Of a DNA stretch of 64,000 nt, positions 55,417 to 64,000 are shown one piece after another. Both the position numbers and the translations under genes were made by a program. How positions within the stretch are numbered: the stretch's first letter is position 1; each line of letters starts with the position of its first letter. Source of the DNA: Verrucomicrobiota bacterium (GTDB taxonomy: Bacteria; Verrucomicrobiota; Verrucomicrobiia; Opitutales; Opitutaceae); assembly GCA_016235555.1 (NCBI GenBank), contig JACRKC010000124.1, positions 51,971 through 115,970 on the forward strand. Reading direction: 5' to 3'. Below the pieces are notes generated by a model that saw only the letters and a list, made by a program, of their open reading frames with translations, was not told the origin of the DNA and made no database searches.

Positions 55417-56472
55417 GTGATTCGCCTTTCCCCACCCATGCTTCGCTCCCTCGCCTCCTGCGGTCTGGCTGTCGCTCCCCTCCTGTCGGCGCCCGGCTGG
55501 ACGCAGCGGCCCGCCTATCCGCTGGCGCCCGGCATGGCCGGACTCATCGCCGGCGCGCATGGCGGCGTGTTGATCGCGGCGGGCGGTGCAAATTTTCCGG
55601 GCAAGATGCCGTGGGACGGCGGGAAGAAAGTTTACTACGACGAGATTTTCGTGATCGCACCGGGCGAGAAGGCGTGGCGGACCGCGGGCCGGCTGCCGGA
55701 GCGCCGCGCCTATGCCGCCACCGTTTCAATTCCCGACGGCGTGCTCGTGATCGGCGGCGAGAATGCGGACACGATTTTCGCGGACACCCTGCTGCTGCGC
55801 TGGGATGGGAAAAAACTTCACACGGAGCGCGGTCCCTCGCTCCCCGCCGCGCGCACGAGTCAGGTGGCCGTGGTGGCGGACGGCAGCGTTTACGTCGCGG
55901 GCGGCTACGCGTCGGGCGCCGTGCGGGTGAGCACGGGAGATTTCTGGCGGCTCGATCTCGCGAAACGCGGTGCCGGCTGGCAGTCGCTGCCGACGTGGCC
56001 CGGTCCGACGCGCGCGCAGGGCACGATCGCGGCGCTCGGCGGCGCGATCTATCTCATCAGCGGACTGGAAATGGTGACCGACGCCGACGGCAAACCGAAG
56101 CCGACCTATCTGGGCGACGCGTATCGCTACCGCGGTGGGAAATGGGAGCGGTTGCCTGAACTGCCCTGGACGGCGATCGCCGCGCCTTCGCCGGCGCCGG
56201 TAACAACGCAGCCGGCGCGCATCTGGGTGCTGGGCGGAGTCGACGGACGGCTCGTCGGCAAGGTGCCGCGCGACACACGGGTGCCGGATCACGTGATGTA
56301 TTTCGATGTCGCCGCCGCGGCGTGGAAAACGGTCGACGAGCGGTGGCCCGATCCGGTCGTCACGGCGCCGGCGGTGAGGTTCGACGGTGAGTGGTGGATC
56401 GTCTCGGGCGAGATCATGGCCGGCGTGCGCACGACGAGCGTGTGGTCGTGGAAACCGGAAGCGACCCGATGA
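55417..56472 (+). CDS. Exported kelch-repeat protein, NanM-like mutarotase
   Basis: 351 residues with an N-terminal signal (LRSLASCGLAVAPLLSAPGW). Kelch blades carry paired Gly (GVLIAAGGANFPG, GVLVIGGENAD, GSVYVAGGYASG, IWVLGGVDG). AAGGANFPGKMPWDGGKKVY is the hallmark of the N-acetylneuraminate epimerase/cyclically permuted mutarotase group, which speeds anomer exchange of released sialic acid. Start is the GTG at 55417, preceded by GGAGGGG at 55406-55412; the ATG at 55438 is an alternative. It heads a four-gene operon with four-base overlaps. Confidence 0.85.
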   Translation: MIRLSPPMLRSLASCGLAVAPLLSAPGWTQRPAYPLAPGMAGLIAGAHGGVLIAAGGANFPGKMPWDGGKKVYYDEIFVIAPGEKAWRTAGRLPERRAYAATVSIPDGVLVIGGENADTIFADTLLLRWDGKKLHTERGPSLPAARTSQVAVVADGSVYVAGGYASGAVRVSTGDFWRLDLAKRGAGWQSLPTWPGPTRAQGTIAALGGAIYLISGLEMVTDADGKPKPTYLGDAYRYRGGKWERLPELPWTAIAAPSPAPVTTQPARIWVLGGVDGRLVGKVPRDTRVPDHVMYFDVAAAAWKTVDERWPDPVVTAPAVRFDGEWWIVSGEIMAGVRTTSVWSWKPEATR

Positions 56473-57719
56473 ACGACGCTCCTTCGCCGATGCTGCGGGC
56501 GTGGCTGACGGTCGCGCTGCTCTGGTTCGTCGGCTGCCTGAACTACCTCGATCGGGTGATGATCACGACGATGCGGCAGTCGCTCGTGGAGGCGATCCCG
56601 ATGACCGATGCGCAATTCGGCCTGCTCACCACGGTGTTCCTGTTCGTTTACGCGGTGCTCAGCCCGTTCGCCGGATTTCTCGCGGATCGGTTCAACCGCA
56701 GCCGCGTGATCGTGTTCAGCCTGATCGCGTGGTCGGCGATCACGTGGCTCACGGCGCACGCGACGACGTATGCCGGGCTGCTCACGACGCGCGCGCTGAT
56801 GGGCGTGAGCGAGGCGTGCTACATCCCGGCGGCCCTCGCGCTCATCGCGGATTATCACGGCGTGAAGACGCGCTCGCTCGCCAATGGCGCGCACCTCAGC
56901 GGCGTGATGGTGGGCGCGGGCCTGGGCGGAGTGGGCGGCTGGATCGCGGAACGCCACGGTTGGGCGCAGGCGTTCGTATGGTTCGGGCAGCTGGGCATCG
57001 TGCTCGCGGTCGCGGCCGCGCTCTACCTGCGCGATCGCCGGGCGGTCGCCCCGGCGGGCGGTGCGGCGGCGGCGCCCGCGGAAAAGGTCCGGCTCGGCGA
57101 GGCGATGCGCAGCCTGTTCGGCCGGCCGCAGTTTGTGATGGCCCTATGCTATTGGGGGCTGCTGGGCGCCAGTTCGTGGGCGGTGGTGGGGTGGATGCCG
57201 ACGTATTTGAACGAGCGTTTCAACCTGACCCAGGGCGCCGCCGGATTGTCGGCGACCGGTTGGTATCAAGGCGCGGCGCTCGTCGGCGTGATTTTCGGCG
57301 GGGCGTGGGCGGATTGGTGGAGCCGCACGCGGCCGCATGCGCCGATGCTCGTGCCGCTGATCGGGCTGTGCATCGCGGCGCCAGCGATTTTGGTCGCGGC
57401 GAGTTCGGGCACGTTTGCGGTCGCCATCGCCGGGCTGGCGCTGTTCGGACTGACCAAGGCATTCACCGACGCCAACATGATGCCGATTCTCACGCTGGTG
57501 GCCGACCCGCGTTACCGCGCCACCGGCTACGGCGTGCTCAATCTGTGCGCCTGCATCGTCGGCGGAGCCACGATCTATGCGGGCGGTGCGCTGCGCGACG
57601 CGAAGGTCAACGTGAACACGATCTTCCTTTTCGGCTCCGCGAGTGTCGTCGTGTGCGCCGTGCTGCTTTACCTCGTGCTGCCGCGGCGATCCGCGACGGC
57701 CACCTCATCCCGCTCATGA
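56469..57719 (+). CDS. MFS transporter
   Basis: 416 residues, 12 membrane helices. First-half signature LADRFNRSRVIVFSLIAWSA, and LNYLDRVMITTMRQSLVEAI near the N-terminus, place it with sugar-acid/anion:cation symporters (SLC17-like, hexuronate or sialate carriers). Overlaps both neighbours by four bases (ATGA), so it is expressed with the mutarotase and sialidases and probably imports the released sugar. Confidence 0.87.
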   Translation: MNDAPSPMLRAWLTVALLWFVGCLNYLDRVMITTMRQSLVEAIPMTDAQFGLLTTVFLFVYAVLSPFAGFLADRFNRSRVIVFSLIAWSAITWLTAHATTYAGLLTTRALMGVSEACYIPAALALIADYHGVKTRSLANGAHLSGVMVGAGLGGVGGWIAERHGWAQAFVWFGQLGIVLAVAAALYLRDRRAVAPAGGAAAAPAEKVRLGEAMRSLFGRPQFVMALCYWGLLGASSWAVVGWMPTYLNERFNLTQGAAGLSATGWYQGAALVGVIFGGAWADWWSRTRPHAPMLVPLIGLCIAAPAILVAASSGTFAVAIAGLALFGLTKAFTDANMMPILTLVADPRYRATGYGVLNLCACIVGGATIYAGGALRDAKVNVNTIFLFGSASVVVCAVLLYLVLPRRSATATSSRS

Positions 57720-59470
57720 AAATTCTCCGCCCCTTCGCCTTGGTTGTCGTCGCTTGTGTCCTCGGAATCTGCGCCCGGGCCGAGTTGGAACTGCAGGAAA
57801 AAGTCCGGCCGCTCACGCTGCCGCATCACGGACCTTTTGTGCACACTGGCGACGGCGCGATCCTCGGCGTCGATCCGAAGGGCGTGGTCGTGTCGCGCGA
57901 CGAGGGCCGCACATGGGAGGTGAAGCCGATTTTTGACAGCGCGAAGTTCGAGGCGAGCGGCGAACGCGCAGTGTTGCGGACGAAGGAGGGCGTGTTGCTC
58001 TACGCGTTCCTCAACCGGAAGGAGATGGTCTTCAAGTGGGACGATAAAAAGGGCGGCCCGCAGGAGGGCTGCCGCCTGCCGGTCTATGTCTCGCGCAGTG
58101 AGGACGACGGCCGGACGTGGGCGGCGCCGGCGCTGGTGCAGGAAGGGTGGTGTGGCGCGGTGCGCCAAATGATCCAGTTGCGCACCGGGCGGGTGTTGCT
58201 CGTGAGCCAGCAGGCGGCGGCGAATCCCGGCCGCCATGTTACCATCGTTTATCACTCCGATGACCTCGGCCAGACCTGGCGCGCGAGCAATCGCATCGAT
58301 TCCGGCGCCGCCGGCGACTACCCCGCGGCGCTCAAGGGCATCCGCGGCACCACGCACAGCGGTTACATCGAGGGCACGGTCTACGAGCGCGCGGCCGGCG
58401 ATCTGCGGCTGCTGCTGCGCACGCCACTCGGTGGATTTTTCGACTCGATCTCGCGGGATGGGGCGCAGTGGAGCGCGCCGGTGCCGTCGGCCATCGAAGC
58501 GAGCGACTCGCCTGCGGTGGCGGTGCGGCTCGCGAGTGGACAGCTGATGCTCGCGTGGAACCGCTTTGCCGATCCGGTGAAGCGCACGGGGCGGCGGGAG
58601 GAACTCTCGGTGGCGTTTTCCGGCAACGATGGCGTCACCTGGACGATGCCGCAGGTGATCGCGATCAACCGCGTGCCGGCGGGCGCGCGCGAAGGCGCTC
58701 ATTGGATTTCCTACCCGTATGGGTTCGAGGTGGCGCCGGGGAAGGTCTGGATCACGACGATGCAGGGACCGCTGCGCGCCGGGCTGGACGAGGCGGATTT
58801 CGTGGCGCCGGTGGCGCGTCCGCTCGGCGGGCCCGCGGTGCGCGTGATCGCGCTCGGCGATTCGATCACGAAGGGCGCGCGGCCCGGCGTGCTGCCGACG
58901 GAGGCCTACCCCGCACGCGTGCAAGCGGGGCTTCGCGAGCGCGGGCTGCGCGTCGAGGTCCACAACACCGGCATCGGCGGCGAGCGCACGGATCAGGCGC
59001 TCGCGCGGCTGGAGCGCGATGTGATTTCGCAGCGCCCGCACCTCGTCACGGTGATGTATGGGACCAACGACAGCTGGGTCGACAAAGGTAAAACGGAGTC
59101 GCGGCTGTCGGCGCCGGATTACGAAAAAAATCTCCGCCGCATCGTCGAGCGACTCCGGGCGGCCGGCAGTGAGGTCGTGCTGATGACCGAGCCGCGTTTC
59201 GGCGACGGCAACCCGCGCAACGGGCTCGACGAAGAACCCAATGGGCGGCTGGCCCGCTACATGGAGGCGTGCCGGGCCGTGGCGCGTTCGCTCGCGGTTC
59301 CGCTGGTGGACCATTTCGACGGCTGGACCCAACGCCAGCAAGGCGGACAGCCGGTGCAGGGGTGGACGACGGATGGCTGTCACCCGAATGGAGACGGCCA
59401 CGCCGATCTGGCCGCCCGGGCACTCGCGGTGGTCGAGCCGTTGGTCCGGCGCGCGGAAAAGAACTTATGA
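57716..59470 (+). CDS. Secreted sialidase-like / SGNH esterase fusion
   Basis: 584 residues with signal peptide (MKILRPFALVVVACVLGICA). Residues about 25-370 form a BNR/sialidase-like propeller with Asp-box motifs (SRDEGRTWE, SEDDGRTWA, SDDLGQTWR). Residues about 375-580 are an SGNH hydrolase: nucleophile in ALGDSITKG, GIGGERTDQA, YGTNDSW and DGCHPNGDGH with Asp and His. Together this suggests removal of O-acyl groups and of the terminal sugar by one protein. Sialic acid is the likely but unproven substrate. Coupled to both neighbours by ATGA overlaps. Confidence 0.83.
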   Translation: MKILRPFALVVVACVLGICARAELELQEKVRPLTLPHHGPFVHTGDGAILGVDPKGVVVSRDEGRTWEVKPIFDSAKFEASGERAVLRTKEGVLLYAFLNRKEMVFKWDDKKGGPQEGCRLPVYVSRSEDDGRTWAAPALVQEGWCGAVRQMIQLRTGRVLLVSQQAAANPGRHVTIVYHSDDLGQTWRASNRIDSGAAGDYPAALKGIRGTTHSGYIEGTVYERAAGDLRLLLRTPLGGFFDSISRDGAQWSAPVPSAIEASDSPAVAVRLASGQLMLAWNRFADPVKRTGRREELSVAFSGNDGVTWTMPQVIAINRVPAGAREGAHWISYPYGFEVAPGKVWITTMQGPLRAGLDEADFVAPVARPLGGPAVRVIALGDSITKGARPGVLPTEAYPARVQAGLRERGLRVEVHNTGIGGERTDQALARLERDVISQRPHLVTVMYGTNDSWVDKGKTESRLSAPDYEKNLRRIVERLRAAGSEVVLMTEPRFGDGNPRNGLDEEPNGRLARYMEACRAVARSLAVPLVDHFDGWTQRQQGGQPVQGWTTDGCHPNGDGHADLAARALAVVEPLVRRAEKNL

Positions 59471-60651
59471 ACCTCCAACAATGTTTCGTCTCTGGTTTGC
59501 TCGGTGTGGTGGCGGTGGCCACGGCGGTCGTGGGCCGGGCGGCCTCGGCGCCGCCATCGAGCGCGAAGATCGCGGGCCGTCGCGTGCTCGACCTTCCGCC
59601 GGGTCCGAACAATCCGCGCAACAGCGAGGGCGCGTTCGCGACGCTGAAGGACGGAAAGATCCTCTTCGTGTATTCGCACTTCGTCGGCACGTCGTCGGCC
59701 GACGCGGCCAAGGCCCGCCTCGCGTTTCGCACGTCGGCCGACGAGGGCGAGACGTGGTCCGGCGACACGTTCATCGCAACGCCCGAGGAGGATCAGGTGA
59801 TGAACGTGATGAGCGTGTCGCTGCTGCGGCACGCCAACGGCGACCTCGGACTCTTCTACCTGCTCCGCCGGAGCTGGCACGACATGCGCATGGTGTGCCG
59901 GCGCTCGACGGACGAGGGGCAGACGTGGAGCGCACCCATCGTATGCATGCCGGCGGCGGGCTACTACGTCGTGAACAACGACCGCGTGCTGCGGCTCGCG
60001 TCGGGCCGGCTGCTGATCCCGGCGGCGTTGCATCGGGCGCTGGCGGACCGCAACGAGTCGTCGGCGGTCGACTGGCGGGGCGTCGCGGAATTTTTCCTCT
60101 CGGATGACGATGGCCGGACTTGGCGGCGGGCGCCGGGATTTGGCACGCTGCCGGTGGCGCACACGCGCAGCGGGCTGCAGGAGCCGGGCGTGATCGAGCT
60201 CGCGCCGGGCCAGTTGTGGGCGTGGGCGCGCACCGACCTCGGACGGCAATACGAGATGTTCTCCATCGACAACGGGGAAACATGGAGCGTGCCGGCGCCG
60301 TCGCGTTTCACGTCGCCCAACTCGCCGCTCTCGCTGAAGGCCGTGCCGGGATCGGGCCGGCTGGTCGCGTTGTGGAATCCCGGCGCGGCGTATGAGACGC
60401 GGCCGATGCGCCGCATCGGCGGCGACCGCACGCCGCTCGTGCTGGCGACCGGCAGGACCGCCGCCGGCGCCTGGTCGCGCGCCGCGATCCTCGATGGTGA
60501 CGACCCGGCGGTGGATGCCGGGTTCTGCTACACGGCGATCCATTTCACGAAGGACGCGATGCTGCTCGCGTATTGCGCGGGCAACGAATCGGACAAGAGC
60601 CGGCTCGCGCGCATCCGGATCGTGAAAGTCGCGCTGACCGCGCTGCCCTGA
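59467..60651 (+). CDS. Secreted sialidase family protein
   Basis: 394 residues with signal peptide (FVSGLLGVVAVATAVVGRAA). Four Asp boxes are clear: SADEGETWSG, STDEGQTWSA, SDDDGRTWRR and SIDNGETWSV, in a six-bladed propeller of the exo-alpha-sialidase superfamily. EGAFATLKDGKILFVYSHF is typical of its first blade. It may be a true sialidase or a related glycosidase. Last gene of the coupled operon. Confidence 0.85.
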   Translation: MNLQQCFVSGLLGVVAVATAVVGRAASAPPSSAKIAGRRVLDLPPGPNNPRNSEGAFATLKDGKILFVYSHFVGTSSADAAKARLAFRTSADEGETWSGDTFIATPEEDQVMNVMSVSLLRHANGDLGLFYLLRRSWHDMRMVCRRSTDEGQTWSAPIVCMPAAGYYVVNNDRVLRLASGRLLIPAALHRALADRNESSAVDWRGVAEFFLSDDDGRTWRRAPGFGTLPVAHTRSGLQEPGVIELAPGQLWAWARTDLGRQYEMFSIDNGETWSVPAPSRFTSPNSPLSLKAVPGSGRLVALWNPGAAYETRPMRRIGGDRTPLVLATGRTAAGAWSRAAILDGDDPAVDAGFCYTAIHFTKDAMLLAYCAGNESDKSRLARIRIVKVALTALP

Positions 60652-60682
60652 TGAGCCACCGGGCCGGCCGCGTCCGGTCCGT

Positions 60683-60699
60683 GGTCACATGGTGTTACC
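60683..60699 (+). promoter_or_regulatory. Candidate operator, site 2
   Basis: GGTCACATGGTGTTACC, a palindrome of the form GGTnACAnnnTGTnACC with every fixed position matched. It lies 101 bases before the TonB receptor start and shares ten bases with site 1 at 55303-55319. Confidence 0.5.
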
Positions 60700-60799
60700 T
60701 CAGGAAAGGCCTCGGAGCCCTGCCGAGCCGACTCACACTGGCGACGACCTCCTTCCTCACCACGGCTGCCCGGTGCAGCCGTCCAAGCACCCACGTCAC

Positions 60800-63700
60800 A
60801 TGAATGCTCGCTTGCCGGTCAGCCCGCTTGTTGTTTCCGCCCGCGACGTTTGCTCGCGTTTCGCCCGGTTCGGCTCCCGTTGTCTCCCGGTGTTCTCGCT
60901 CGTCGTCGCGTTACTCAGCGTGGTTGTGCCGCTGCCCGCGCAGAGCGGAGGAGCCACGATCGAGGGCACCGTGCTCAATGCCACGAGCGGCACCTATCTC
61001 AACAACGCCCGCATCGTGGTCGAGGGCTCGCGGCTTGAGACATTCTCCGATGCCAACGGCCAGTATCGCCTCGCCGGTGTGCCCGCCGGCGCGGTGCGTC
61101 TCCACGTATCCTACACCGGCATGGAGGCCAAGACGGCCACGGTGATGGTGACGGGCACGGCGGCCGCGCGGCAGGACTTCGAACTCTCCATTCCGCGCAA
61201 CCAGACGACGCTTTCCGAGAAAGACGTCGTGAAGATGGAAAACTTCGTGGTCGAGTCGACCGCCCTCAGTGCCGCCGCCGCCGCCGTCAACGAGCAGAAG
61301 ACGTCGCCCAACATCAAAAACGTCGTCGTGCTCGACGAGATCGGCGACCTCGGCGACGGCAACATCGGCGAATACCTGAAATACACTCCCGGCATCTCCA
61401 TCGTCGGTGCGCCGCAGACCGCCGGCAGCGCCTCGATCCGCGGCCTGCCCGCGGGCGGCATCGTGTTCATGATCGACGGTGCCGAAGTTTCCACGCCGTC
61501 CCTTGACCGCGGTTTCGACCTGGCGGCGAGTTCCTCCGGCAGCGTCGACCGTATCGAGGTGACGAAAGTGCCCACGCCGGATCGGCCCGCCAACGCCGTC
61601 GGCGGCACCGTCAACATCGTCGGCAAAAGCGGCTTCGCATCGCCGCGCCGCTACCTCCGCCTCAACACCTACCTCGCCTACAATTCCGACGACCGCCTCA
61701 ACGCGCCCGGCCTCCGCGAGCGGCTCGGCAGCGACTCGACGTCGAGCGCGCGCGCCCACCAGCCGGGCGTCGACCTCAGCTACTCGCATCCGGTCAACAA
61801 GCAGTTCGCGTTCACCGTCAACCTCAGCCAGCTCACGCGCGTCTACGACATGGATTATGATTCGCCGACGTGGGACCTGGTGCGCGGCGTGCAGACCACC
61901 AGCACGCTGCAAAATGTGCTCCAAGCCACCGAGCGCCAGCTCGCCTCCACGACCTTCGACTGGCGGCCGACCGGAAGGGATTCGCTTCGCCTCAATATCG
62001 AGCACGTCAACATCAACACCCCCACGCGTCAGAACATCTTCGCCGTCGCCTGGGGCGCGAACAACACCGGCGGTGCGACCTTTACGCAGGGCTTTCAGCC
62101 GGCCATCGCAACGGCCAACGGCAACGATCTCGCCCGCCAGACCATGACCTATGGCGACCGCACCCGCGGCACCACCTCGGCCGTGCTCCGCTACCTCCAC
62201 GACGGCCCGCGCTACAAGTTCGACGCCATCGCCACCTACTCGCGCAGCTGGGACAAGCGGAAGGACATCGAGAATGGATTCTTCCGCACCGTCGGCACCT
62301 TTCAGGTCACCGGCCTCGTCGTCCGGGCCGAAAACCTCGACGGTATCTATGACCGCTTTGCGCCGCGTTACACGGCCACGCGCAATGGCCAGGCCTTTGA
62401 CCTCTTCGACGGTAACAACCTGACGCTCCTCAACCCCACCAGCCAGCCCGAGCAGCTTGCCAATGACATGCGCGCCCTCTCGGCCAACCTCAGCCGCAGC
62501 TTCGCGCTCGCCGCTCCGCTCACGCTCAAGACCGGTTTCAACATCAACCGCCAGCGCCGCGACCGCCAGAGCGAGCTGCGCACGTGGACGTTTGCCCCGC
62601 CCGCCACGGTCAGCCGCCTCGCCCGCGACCACAACCTCATCAACGACGGTCTCTCCCGCCAGCGCTTCTTCAACGATACGCTCCAGCTCCGGTGGATCAG
62701 CCCCTCGAAATACTACGATCTCTTCAAGGCCAACCCCACCTGGTTCACCGTCAACGAGGCCGCCGCCTACCAGTCCGCCGCCGCCAGCTCGCGCTTCTTT
62801 CAGGAAACCGTTTCCGCCGCCTACGCGATGGGCAGCGTGAAGTTTCTCCAGAACCGGCTCTGGCTCGTGGCCGGCGTCCGCTTCGAAAAGACCGACGACC
62901 GCGGTGAGGGCCTCAAGGACGATCTGCGCGCCACCTACCGCCAGGATGCCCAGGGCAACCTGATCCGCGACGCCAACAACCGCCCCATCGTCGTCACCAC
63001 CGACGCGCTCGCGTCCAACAAGCTCCGCTACACCGCCCGCGGCGCCCTCGCCGACCGCACCTACGACGGTTACTATCCCAGCTTCAACTCGACCTACTAC
63101 GTGACGGACGAGCTCGTCGCCCGGGCCGCCTACGCCAAGACCCTCGGCCGCCCCGCGCTCTCCGAAGTCGTCCCCGGCATCACCGTCTCCGATCCGACCG
63201 TCGCACAGCCCAGCGCCACGGTCGTCAACTCCGGCCTCCAACCGTGGTCCGCCGACAATTTCGATCTCTCCTTCGAGAGCTACAACCTGAAGGGCGCGAC
63301 CATCGCGGTCAGCCTGTTCCGCAAGGATCTGAAGGACTTCTTTGTCACGACCCAGAGCCCCGCGACGCTCCCGCTGCTGGAGAGCTTTGGCCTCAACGAC
63401 GACTACCTCGGCTACATCATCAACACCAAGACCAACGGCGGCGAGGCGACCGTGAAGGGCTACGAACTCAGCTGGCGCCAGTCGTGGTGGTTCCTGCCCG
63501 CGTGGGCCAAGGGTTTCTCCACCTTCGCCAACGCCACCATCTCGCGCGTGAGCGGCCCCAACGAGCGCGACTTCACCCCCTTCGCGCACAAGAACATCAA
63601 CTGGGGCGCGAGCTACACGCGCCGCTCGTTCACCTTCCGCTGGAACGTCGCCTACGCCTACAAAGTCACCGGCGCCGCCGTCGCCGCGAGCGCCACGGTG

Positions 63701-63922
63701 CCCGCCGGCACCTTCAGCTACGTCGCCCCGCAAGTCACACAGGACTGGTCCTTCGACTGGCGCTTCGCGAAACGCTTCACGTTTTACGGCGGCGCCCGCA
63801 ATTGGAACGGCGCCAACAAACGCACCGAGCGCGCCGGCCCCGGCACCCCTGCGTGGACCCGGCCGCAGAGCTACCAGAATTTCGGCACCCTCGTGACCGT
63901 CGGCGTGCGGTCGGAGTTCTGA
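60800..63922 (+). CDS. TonB-dependent receptor with carboxypeptidase-like domain
   Basis: 1040 residues. Signal peptide ends near VVPLPAQSGG; a CarboxypepD_reg-like domain follows (ATIEGTVLNATSGTYLNNAR, VSYTGMEAKTATVMV); the plug has VVVLDEIGDLGDGNIGEYLK, SIRGLPAGGIVFMIDGAEV and KVPTPDRPANAVGGTVNIVG; a long barrel ends VTVGVRSEF with terminal Phe. Likely brings the oligosaccharides or sugars released by the sialidases across the outer membrane. Own promoter region of 148 bases with candidate operator site 2. Start at MNARLPVSPLVV, just before the signal peptide. Confidence 0.92.
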   Translation: MNARLPVSPLVVSARDVCSRFARFGSRCLPVFSLVVALLSVVVPLPAQSGGATIEGTVLNATSGTYLNNARIVVEGSRLETFSDANGQYRLAGVPAGAVRLHVSYTGMEAKTATVMVTGTAAARQDFELSIPRNQTTLSEKDVVKMENFVVESTALSAAAAAVNEQKTSPNIKNVVVLDEIGDLGDGNIGEYLKYTPGISIVGAPQTAGSASIRGLPAGGIVFMIDGAEVSTPSLDRGFDLAASSSGSVDRIEVTKVPTPDRPANAVGGTVNIVGKSGFASPRRYLRLNTYLAYNSDDRLNAPGLRERLGSDSTSSARAHQPGVDLSYSHPVNKQFAFTVNLSQLTRVYDMDYDSPTWDLVRGVQTTSTLQNVLQATERQLASTTFDWRPTGRDSLRLNIEHVNINTPTRQNIFAVAWGANNTGGATFTQGFQPAIATANGNDLARQTMTYGDRTRGTTSAVLRYLHDGPRYKFDAIATYSRSWDKRKDIENGFFRTVGTFQVTGLVVRAENLDGIYDRFAPRYTATRNGQAFDLFDGNNLTLLNPTSQPEQLANDMRALSANLSRSFALAAPLTLKTGFNINRQRRDRQSELRTWTFAPPATVSRLARDHNLINDGLSRQRFFNDTLQLRWISPSKYYDLFKANPTWFTVNEAAAYQSAAASSRFFQETVSAAYAMGSVKFLQNRLWLVAGVRFEKTDDRGEGLKDDLRATYRQDAQGNLIRDANNRPIVVTTDALASNKLRYTARGALADRTYDGYYPSFNSTYYVTDELVARAAYAKTLGRPALSEVVPGITVSDPTVAQPSATVVNSGLQPWSADNFDLSFESYNLKGATIAVSLFRKDLKDFFVTTQSPATLPLLESFGLNDDYLGYIINTKTNGGEATVKGYELSWRQSWWFLPAWAKGFSTFANATISRVSGPNERDFTPFAHKNINWGASYTRRSFTFRWNVAYAYKVTGAAVAASATVPAGTFSYVAPQVTQDWSFDWRFAKRFTFYGGARNWNGANKRTERAGPGTPAWTRPQSYQNFGTLVTVGVRSEF

Positions 63923-63944
63923 TGAAAAAGTTCGCTGCTTTGAA

Positions 63945-63970
63945 GGTGGAGCGGCTTGACCCCAAGCCGC
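63945..63970. repeat. GGTGGAGCGGCTTGACCCC hairpin
   Basis: GCGGCTT, loop GACCCC, AAGCCGC; same GTGGAGCG family as 9662-9743 and 45777-45850. The window ends just beyond it. Confidence 0.65.
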
Positions 63971-64000
63971 TGCGTCGGAACCCACGGCCCTGCCAGCGGC

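Noticed and set aside
60911..63985. A 1024-codon open frame on the minus strand
   Set aside because: Antisense to the TonB receptor, which has clear domains; no known motif in the opposite frame.
63922..64000. Possible start of another gene (MKKFAALK) overlapping the TonB receptor stop
   Set aside because: After eight codons the frame runs through a GTGGAGCG hairpin repeat and leaves the window; too little to support a gene.

Overview
The window is high-GC bacterial DNA that looks like a member of the Opitutaceae (Verrucomicrobiota). The signs are two TonB-dependent receptors (one with the 'LSPFEVRSDQDTGY' start common in that group), ECF sigma/FecR signalling, sulfatases next to a Tat-exported Gfo/Idh oxidoreductase, and many hairpin repeats between genes. 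This placement is inference from gene content; no 16S rRNA is present.

Layout. 1-2.8 kb: cdsA and uppS, then repeats and a decayed CcbP-like gene. 2.8-6.4 kb (minus): a secreted DUF5060-type glycoside hydrolase, an SDR and an ApnO/PGDH_C-like dehydrogenase. 6.9-18.1 kb (minus): a polysaccharide-utilisation block read as ECF sigma, FecR, STN-TonB receptor, Gfo/Idh oxidoreductase, two sulfatases and an alpha/alpha-barrel protein. 18.3-24.4 kb (minus): a methyltransferase, an RsmB-like rRNA methyltransferase and dnaE. 24.4-34.4 kb (plus): rpsU, a sugar isomerase-like gene, a DUF2851 gene, then nusA-infB-rbfA-nrnA-truB-ribF. 34.4-36.2 kb: tRNA-Val(GAC) and recN. 36.6-42.6 kb (minus): TolC-like, FmdB-like, PpiD-like, YihY and GYF-domain membrane proteins.

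42.7-49.9 kb (minus) is the most unusual part: a compact six-gene respiratory operon. It encodes two heme-copper oxidase subunit I homologues, a 49-residue membrane protein, a CuA subunit II, an SCO-type protein and a 697-residue cytochrome b/ferredoxin/FlpD fusion. The main subunit I resembles B-family oxidases but has Gln where the active-site Tyr should be, which points to an NO-reductase-type enzyme. A TTGAC-N4-GTCAA palindrome lies exactly 41.5 bp upstream of the first ATG and a TAnnnT box lies at -12 to -7, which predicts an FNR/Dnr-type class II promoter giving a leaderless mRNA.

49.9-64 kb: argS (with an in-frame hairpin insertion), then a sialidase-type locus. It holds a GntR/periplasmic-binding regulator, two paralogous Cys-rich proteins of unknown function, an HpaI-type aldolase, and a tightly coupled operon of kelch mutarotase-like protein, MFS transporter, sialidase-SGNH esterase fusion and sialidase, followed by a TonB receptor. 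A shared palindromic site precedes the operon and the receptor gene.

Between and sometimes inside genes are many REP-like hairpins. Most have GTAG at one foot and CTAC at the other. Some sit in larger repeated frames in which the outer arms are conserved and the inner hairpin differs.
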